Positions 59,029 to 64,000 of a stretch of DNA of 64,000 nt are shown in pieces. The stretch comes from Rhodamnia argentea (lineage: Eukaryota; Streptophyta; Magnoliopsida; Myrtales; Myrtaceae). How positions within the stretch are numbered: position 1 is the first letter of the stretch; the number at the start of each line of letters is the position of its first letter. Below the pieces are notes generated by a model that ran no database searches, was not told the DNA's origin, and saw only the letters and a program-made list of their open reading frames with translations. The DNA is taken from positions 6,944,001 to 7,008,000 of the forward strand of contig NC_063151.1 in the NCBI RefSeq assembly GCF_020921035.1, read 5' to 3'. Position numbers and translations under genes: made by a program.

Positions 59029-59984
59029 TGATTAGGTAGGTTGGGGTTATCAAATGTAAAAGAACTATATGGATTTTGCTTATTCTATCCCTACGAAGAT
59101 ATATATGTGTTTAATGATAATTTATTAAGTTTAAGCTCCTTCCCTCTCCCTTTTTTTTCTCCTCAAATTTGATTACAATGTACAATTTGACTATAATTGA
59201 TAATTGATAATTGATTATTTAAAATTAAAATTTCCAACCCTTGAATTGTCCTGGAACTCGAACCGGAACCGCCCCTTTAAGGGCCGATTTCGATTTAATC
59301 ATGGCCACGAATTGGAACCACCGGTTCATGAATCGGAACCGGTGGTTCACGGCCCATGGCCATGTCTACTCGCAAGTGACTTTCATCTTGTGCATTGTAA
59401 GTGAAGTTAATGCGAGTTAACCTAGGAGGCTTCCACACGATAAGTAACTAAATAAATCCAACATTAATTTGTAAATTGTTCGCATGAATATTTATGACTT
59501 GAAAGCAAGGTCCAAAATTAGAGGTGGGCTACTAGGGGAAAAATATTAGGGACATTGAGTGCATGCATATTGATTTGTATGATTTGTCGAATCTGATAGG
59601 TCTTGCATATAATATGAGTGGACTTTATCGAAATAAACCATTCCCATGCATGTTATCGAATATCTCAAATAATATTGTAGATTTCATGTATTGTCCAAAG
59701 TCATGAGATTGGCGGGACTCGATGACTAAAGAATCAATTCCGACCAACTACGTCTAAACCTAAAACGCAATTTGATTTTATGATTGTTGGTTTAGCACGT
59801 GCAAACTCATCCAAACTTATGTCCTAGCTCTCAAATCCTACGTAGCGCGTGAGTAACGAATTGTTTTCACATGAAAATGAGAATGAACCTTCTTCAATTT
59901 TTATGAATACATGCTTAAAAATGATTAAACTGCATCGTAAATTGGCCGTGTCAAACTTTTTAGTCCGTCATTAAATGAGAATGC

Positions 59985-61332
59985 TTCTGTTATTATTATT
60001 ATTATTATTGGTAAAAAAGACATCTTCATTCGTTCGTTAAGTAACGAAAGGAATAACAGAGCTGCTCGCATCACCTCTCTCTTGCGGATCATTCCCGCCA
60101 CCGCACCCTCTGTTTCCCCTTCAAGTAGCGAACCGTCGACGTTGAATTTCAGGCATCCCTTCTCCGGCGTGCACCATCTAACAGGTAAATTTTTCTGCTT
60201 TCCCACTCTCTTCTGAGCTTTTTGGTTCCATCGCTTGAATTCAACATCTGATTTCACTGCCTTGGTCCGAGAATTTCGCCTGGTTCAGGCTCTCGAGATT
60301 GGAATATTTTCAAGTTTCGAGCTTTCCATATGCTCCAGAATACGTTGGCCAGCAGCTCCACAGAAGGTGAGATCGAATTTCCTTGTGCAAATTCCAGCAC
60401 CCATTTATCCAACCTAGTGATTTCATTGCTGGTAATTCGCGTGTTCATTCTCGGATCTAGCCAGACTTTTGAAGTCAAGCTGCACAGGAGAAAGAGGTGC
60501 TCTATAGTTTCCGGGCATTGGCGACAAAAGGGGCATAATGGGTCGGGCATGAGCTTCCCGGATGTTGATTGATTTTCCCGTTGCCCACAGCCCATCTAAT
60601 TTCAGGGGATATAGTGTCCCTGCCCATCAAAAGGCTCTGCCATCCCCAAGAAGGTCGGGGACCTTTGCCTACATTCCGAAAGTTCCCACGTGGGAAATAT
60701 ATCCCTTTCACTATCTGGCTCCATAAAGCTGAGGGGGATTGCACGAGTCTCCAGGCTTGTGTTACCCAACATGGCCTCATTGAAAGAGATAAGGTTTCTA
60801 AAACCTAGTCCCCCCTCCCGCTATTTCAGTTTAAGTGTTTCCCATTTTTTCCGATGGATCCCTGCCCTCGAATCATTCTGTTTCCACCAGAAGTTTTGCT
60901 ATTCTTTGCTCAGTTTCTTTGCATATAGAGATAGGGATCTTGAAGATATACATTGCGTAATAAGGTAGAGCTTGCACAATGGATTTAATCGGGGTTTCCT
61001 TACCGGCTCTAGACATAGGTTTCTCCTTCCATCCTTCTAATTTCATATTCACTCTTGCAAATATCCATGCGAACATCTATTTCTTTGATTTTCCCCAATC
61101 CGACGGAATACCGAGATATTTACCAGGTTTGTCAAGAATGGGAACCCTCAATTCATACGCCATATTCCTCATTAAACTAGGAGGGCAGCCACTACTGAAA
61201 AAGATTCCAGATTTGTATAAGTTAATTGCTTGACCCGTTGCAACGCAATATTGGTTGAGAACTGCAGCTAGGTTTTGGCAGTCACTGATTATCCCATCCA
61301 AGAAGAAAATTGCATCGTCCGCAAATAGTTAA
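59985..61332 (-). mobile_element. Truncated L1-type (LINE) retrotransposon remnant
   Basis: On minus, the sequence opens at the reverse-transcriptase active-site motif FADD (~61325) with NQYCVATGQAINLYKSG and PGKYLGIP downstream. It continues through the connection region, a zinc-binding zf-RVT segment (CPFCRQCPETIEHLFLLCSL) and the start of an RNase H domain (LKFNVDGSLLEGETEGAVAG). It ends in an (ATA)n-type tail at about 59990-60010. The 5' two thirds are missing, with several frameshifts. Flanking AT-rich words (TTAAATGAGAA and TTAATGCGAAA) might be a worn target duplication. Confidence 0.75.
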
Positions 61333-61337
61333 TGCGA

Positions 61338-62290
61338 AAGAATTGGGCAGTGGCGCAAAATGGAGTTTGCTATCTAGCATTCTCCGAGGGACTTGTCAAG
61401 CGAGAAGAATTTTACGATTTTTCAACTCCAATGAGATTAGTCTCGATTGACCAAATCAATTTCGGCTAACTGGACTTTAGGTCAACTCGATTAAATTCAC
61501 CTTCCGATCAGGCATTTGAATAGATGCTAAATCTAGCTTACGGAAGAGAAGAAAAATCTCTAATTCGGTTGCACCAACGGAGTCTAATGCGATTAGGCCA
61601 TCCGGACTGGACGACAAAAGTTGGCCAAAGCCGAACGGTACTCGACTATAAAACATCGTAGACAATTTCAATTCATTTAGCATACATGATACTATCGTGA
61701 GGTTCATCTTATAAATTGCAAGTGAGGTTGATGCGAATTAACATAGGAGGATTCCGTAGGATAATTTGTAACTAAATAAATCGATCATTAATTTGTAAAT
61801 TGTTCGCATGAATATTTATAACTTTATGAATATTTATAACTTTAGAGCACGGTCCAAACTTAGGAGTGGGCTACGAGGGAAAAAAATATTAGCTGAATCG
61901 AATACACGATTATTGATTTGTTCGATTTGTCGAATCTGATAAATCTCATATATAATATGAGCGGATGCTATCGAAATAAACTGTTCATGTGTATACATCG
62001 GATATCTCAAATAATATTGTAAATTTCATTTACTGTCCAAAGTCATGAGATTGGCGAGACTTGATGGCTAAAGAATCAATTCCGACCAACCATCTCTAAA
62101 CCTAAAACCCAAATCGATGCTACGATTGGTGGTATAGTACGAGGAAACTCATCCATACTTATGTTCTGGTACTGAAATCATGTGTCATGCGCGGGGCAAA
62201 CAAATCGTTTCCACGTGAAAATGAGAATGAACTTTCTTCATCTTTTATGAATACATGCTTAAAAATTATTAAATGAGAATACTTCTTAAT
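61338..62290. repeat. Duplicated segment, copy B (hAT-free)
   Basis: Matches copy A across its full length and preserves the unoccupied hAT site near 61685-61710. The junction with the L1 remnant lies directly to its left. Confidence 0.8.
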
Positions 62291-62559
62291 TTCGAAACGC
62301 TGAAGTGAATATTGTCTTTTAGCTTTTTCTTTGCATTGGAAATTTTTTTAATTTCAAGAAAAAAAAAAAAAACTAAGGACTGTTTTGATTATATTGACTG
62401 AAAACGAAAATTGATTTTATTTATTTATTTCTTTCACTAAGTAACGAATAAGCTTCTGACCCAAAAAAAAAAAAAAAAAAGGAATAGGATCAGAGAAGAA
62501 ATGAGAATGCGGAGCATCGATCACCGTCCGCGGATTGGCCGAGCATTCTGAGCAAACAG
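62291..62559. other. AT-rich spacer before ALG2
   Basis: Two long A-runs (62360-62374 and 62464-62480). No gene is seen. It probably contains the ALG2 promoter at its right end. Confidence 0.4.
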
Positions 62560-63628
62560 AGAAGAAAGCCGTCTCAGTCCGTGACGCTCGCCTTCCTCTC
62601 CTCCCTTCCCGTTTAAGATCAGACAGTCACTTCCACCGATCGTCTCATCCCATCTCCGATTCCGTCATTCGCCGGGCGTCAGCCAGGATTCTGGTGAGCG
62701 CGCTGTGTCTCAACTTCTCGGTTTTTTAACCCTTCGATCACGGTGACTGATCGACTGAGACACGCATCTAGTCCTGTTCGGAGTATTTGCACCGATCGGT
62801 TTCCACAGTTACCTGGTTAGGGTTATTGCTTTTCTCCGTTATTCCCTTACTGGAGTTTTGAATGCACCCAGCGTGTTCGGTTCAATGCCCGACACGCCAG
62901 AATCTAAGTTCTTGGTTAAAAGGCTGGAGCTTTGCTGCGGTTTGTCATATGCTGATGGCTGTGGCCTTCTTGTTTTGTGCTTGGGTGGTCGATTCGTCTT
63001 TTTTTTCTTCTTAAAACTGAATTGAAGTTCTGGGCGGTTGCAAGTTCTCTGGGTTGTCCTGTGTCGTTCCCGTGCCTTTTTACACTGCTTTTCTGCGTAC
63101 TTTTTCTCTCTCTCTCTCTCTCTGGAAATTAGATGCGTAGCTACAGAAATGGTTCTCTCTATCTATGGACTAATTTGAGTGGCTGCATTACATGAACATT
63201 AATGATGGCTTTGCTTTTGGATATTTTCTTTTTGAAGAGTGGTCATGGCAAATTGGCGAGGCAGATGACCCTTTTGATGGCTTTCTGTGATTCCATGGGC
63301 AACTCCGTCGAGGTACTCTTTTTTCCACTACTTGATGACATTACATTGTCAATGTTTAACTTTATTAATAAATGTATGTTTGATGTCTCTCTTCTCAATT
63401 TCGGTGGAATCATGATCGGCCAAGGGACTGGTTCCTTATTCGGGCCGTTTTTTCTCATAACATTGATGCAACGGCAACCTTTACCTCATTGCAGGCCTAT
63501 GGACCATGGTTGACTATGGAGAACCATGTTAAAGATTGGGACCTAAAGGGTTGCTGACAATTGGCAACTATATGCTTCGTTTTCTGTGATTTGCCATTAG
63601 AGAAAGAGTTCGTTGGTCGATGTAAACA
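62560..63628 (+). promoter_or_regulatory. ALG2 5' leader region with upstream ATGs
   Basis: A likely first untranslated exon ends at 62693 (CTG|GTGAGC). A second leader segment begins after TTGCAG at 63494 and runs into the coding exon. From 63495 to the start codon there are six upstream ATGs, each with a stop before the main start, the last being ATG-TAA at 63620-63625. A CT repeat lies at 63105-63122. Exon limits are inferred from splice-site appearance only. Confidence 0.5.
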
Positions 63629-63710
63629 ATGTCAAAGGAGGACAAGGTGCAGGCAAAAGGAACTCAAAAGAAGATGAAGATAGCCATTATACATCCCGAT
63701 CTTGGTATAG
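63629..63710 (+). CDS. ALG2: ALG2 alpha-1,3/1,6-mannosyltransferase, first coding exon (gene continues off window)
   Basis: GT4-family enzyme on the cytosolic face of the ER that adds the second and third mannoses to the dolichol-linked core of N-glycans. Only the first 28 residues lie here: MSKEDKVQAKGTQ, then KKMKIAIIHPDLGIG, which matches the N-terminus of plant ALG2 exactly at the start of the glycosyltransferase fold; the next expected residues are GAER. The exon ends in ATAG|GTGAGT, phase 1, and the remaining 290 bases are intron. The ATG at 63629 is chosen because an earlier ATG is followed at once by a stop. Confidence 0.85.
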
Positions 63711-64000
63711 GTGAGTTGCCTACCCTTGCTATCGTTACAGTAGAATTTTTTTAAAATTTTCTTACTTTCTGTTGACAATCTCGGTGGTGTAGAAGGCTCT
63801 CCCATGGAAGAGAAGAGATCAAGTTTCTTGTGGGTTTGTTTTTAGTATGTTTTTCTTAAATTTGGAAATTTGAGAAATCTTTTTGCCTGCATCAGTTGTG
63901 CATTGACATCACAAATCATTATCTGCTGATTGGGTGGTTAAAGTTCTCTCTGACTTAGTTACTGCGCTCTTTGTACTTTTTGAATGAACAGTTTGACTTT

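Larger units (their letters stand above)
56271..59368 (+). mobile_element. hAT-superfamily DNA transposon with inverted ends and 8-bp target duplication
   Basis: Begins TAGACATG and ends CATGTCTA, so the outermost 8 bases are inverted repeats. GGTTC/CCGG-rich subterminal blocks fill both ends (56282-56440 and 59245-59350), as in plant hAT elements. It is flanked by TTCGCAAG (56263-56270) and CTCGCAAG (59369-59376), an 8-bp target-site duplication with one mismatch. The related copy B at 61338-62290 lacks the insertion. Total length is 3098 bp, with a decayed transposase gene inside. Confidence 0.85.
55915..59990. repeat. Duplicated segment, copy A, split by a hAT transposon
   Basis: 55915-56270 plus 59369-59990 match copy B (61338-62290) along ~950 bases, with shared blocks such as CTTGTCAAG.GAGAAGAATT, TCACCTTCC.ATCA.GCATT, TTGTAAATTGTTCGCATGAA and AATCAATTCCGACCAAC. 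Divergence by eye is roughly 10-15%. No open frame is conserved between copies. A 46-base insertion flanked by ATTAAA lies in copy A at about 59924-59973 and is absent from copy B. Confidence 0.8.

Noticed and set aside
1-64000. CRISPR arrays, operons, phage or bacterial defence systems, rRNA and tRNA genes
   Set aside because: The window is plant nuclear DNA; regularly spaced repeats here are tandem duplications, fold-back arms or microsatellites, and no tRNA or rRNA gene was seen by eye.

Overview
This is nuclear DNA from a flowering plant, almost certainly a eudicot. The genes have many GT-AG introns and long AT-rich spacers. Their products match Arabidopsis-type plant proteins: PEP carboxylase, alkaline alpha-galactosidase/raffinose-synthase family, EP1-like lectin, ALOG/LSH protein, plastid uroporphyrinogen decarboxylase, plant 3'-DNA phosphatase ZDP, MBF1, Tubby-like F-box protein 7 and ALG2. 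The repeat style (long fold-back elements, short LTR remnants, a hAT element, an L1 remnant) would fit a woody eudicot such as a Myrtaceae species, but the species cannot be fixed by reading alone.

Layout. 1-3191 (minus): 5' part of PEP carboxylase, running off the left edge. 3192-10880: spacer with tandem duplications (3.8, 4.0-4.5 and 5.3-6.5 kb) and one fold-back element (7.8-8.2 kb). 10882-15116 (minus): complete 13-exon GH36 galactosidase/galactosyltransferase. 15.8-16.7 kb: probable fold-back element. 16959-18273 (minus): intronless EP1/S-locus-like lectin gene broken by one extra base. 18.4-29.8 kb: 11 kb of repeats, fold-back elements and LTR remnants. 29859-30413 (plus): ALOG/LSH gene. 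30.4-35.7 kb: spacer with CT repeats and another fold-back element. 35753-38805 (minus): HEME1-type uroporphyrinogen decarboxylase. 40212-44093 (minus): ZDP-like DNA 3'-phosphatase with one PARP-type finger and a one-base frameshift in a T-run. 46771-49744 (plus): MBF1. 51116-54972 (minus): Tubby-like F-box protein 7 type. 55.9-62.3 kb: a duplicated ~1 kb segment, one copy split by a 3.1-kb hAT transposon with target-site duplication, the two copies separated by a truncated L1 retrotransposon. 63629 to the right edge (plus): first coding exon of ALG2 behind a leader rich in upstream ATGs.

The genes are unrelated housekeeping or developmental genes and not a pathway cluster. Their order is informative: ZDP, HEME1 and PEPC are close neighbours on Arabidopsis chromosome 3 (At3g14890, At3g14930, At3g14940), and PPC1 and TLP7 are adjacent on chromosome 1 (At1g53310, At1g53320). 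The window therefore looks like an ancestral block from which both Arabidopsis duplicates descend. I found no convincing new biological system. The most useful leads are the two single-base frameshifts, the compact ZDP with duplicated exons, the uORF-rich ALG2 leader, and the filled and empty hAT sites in one locus.
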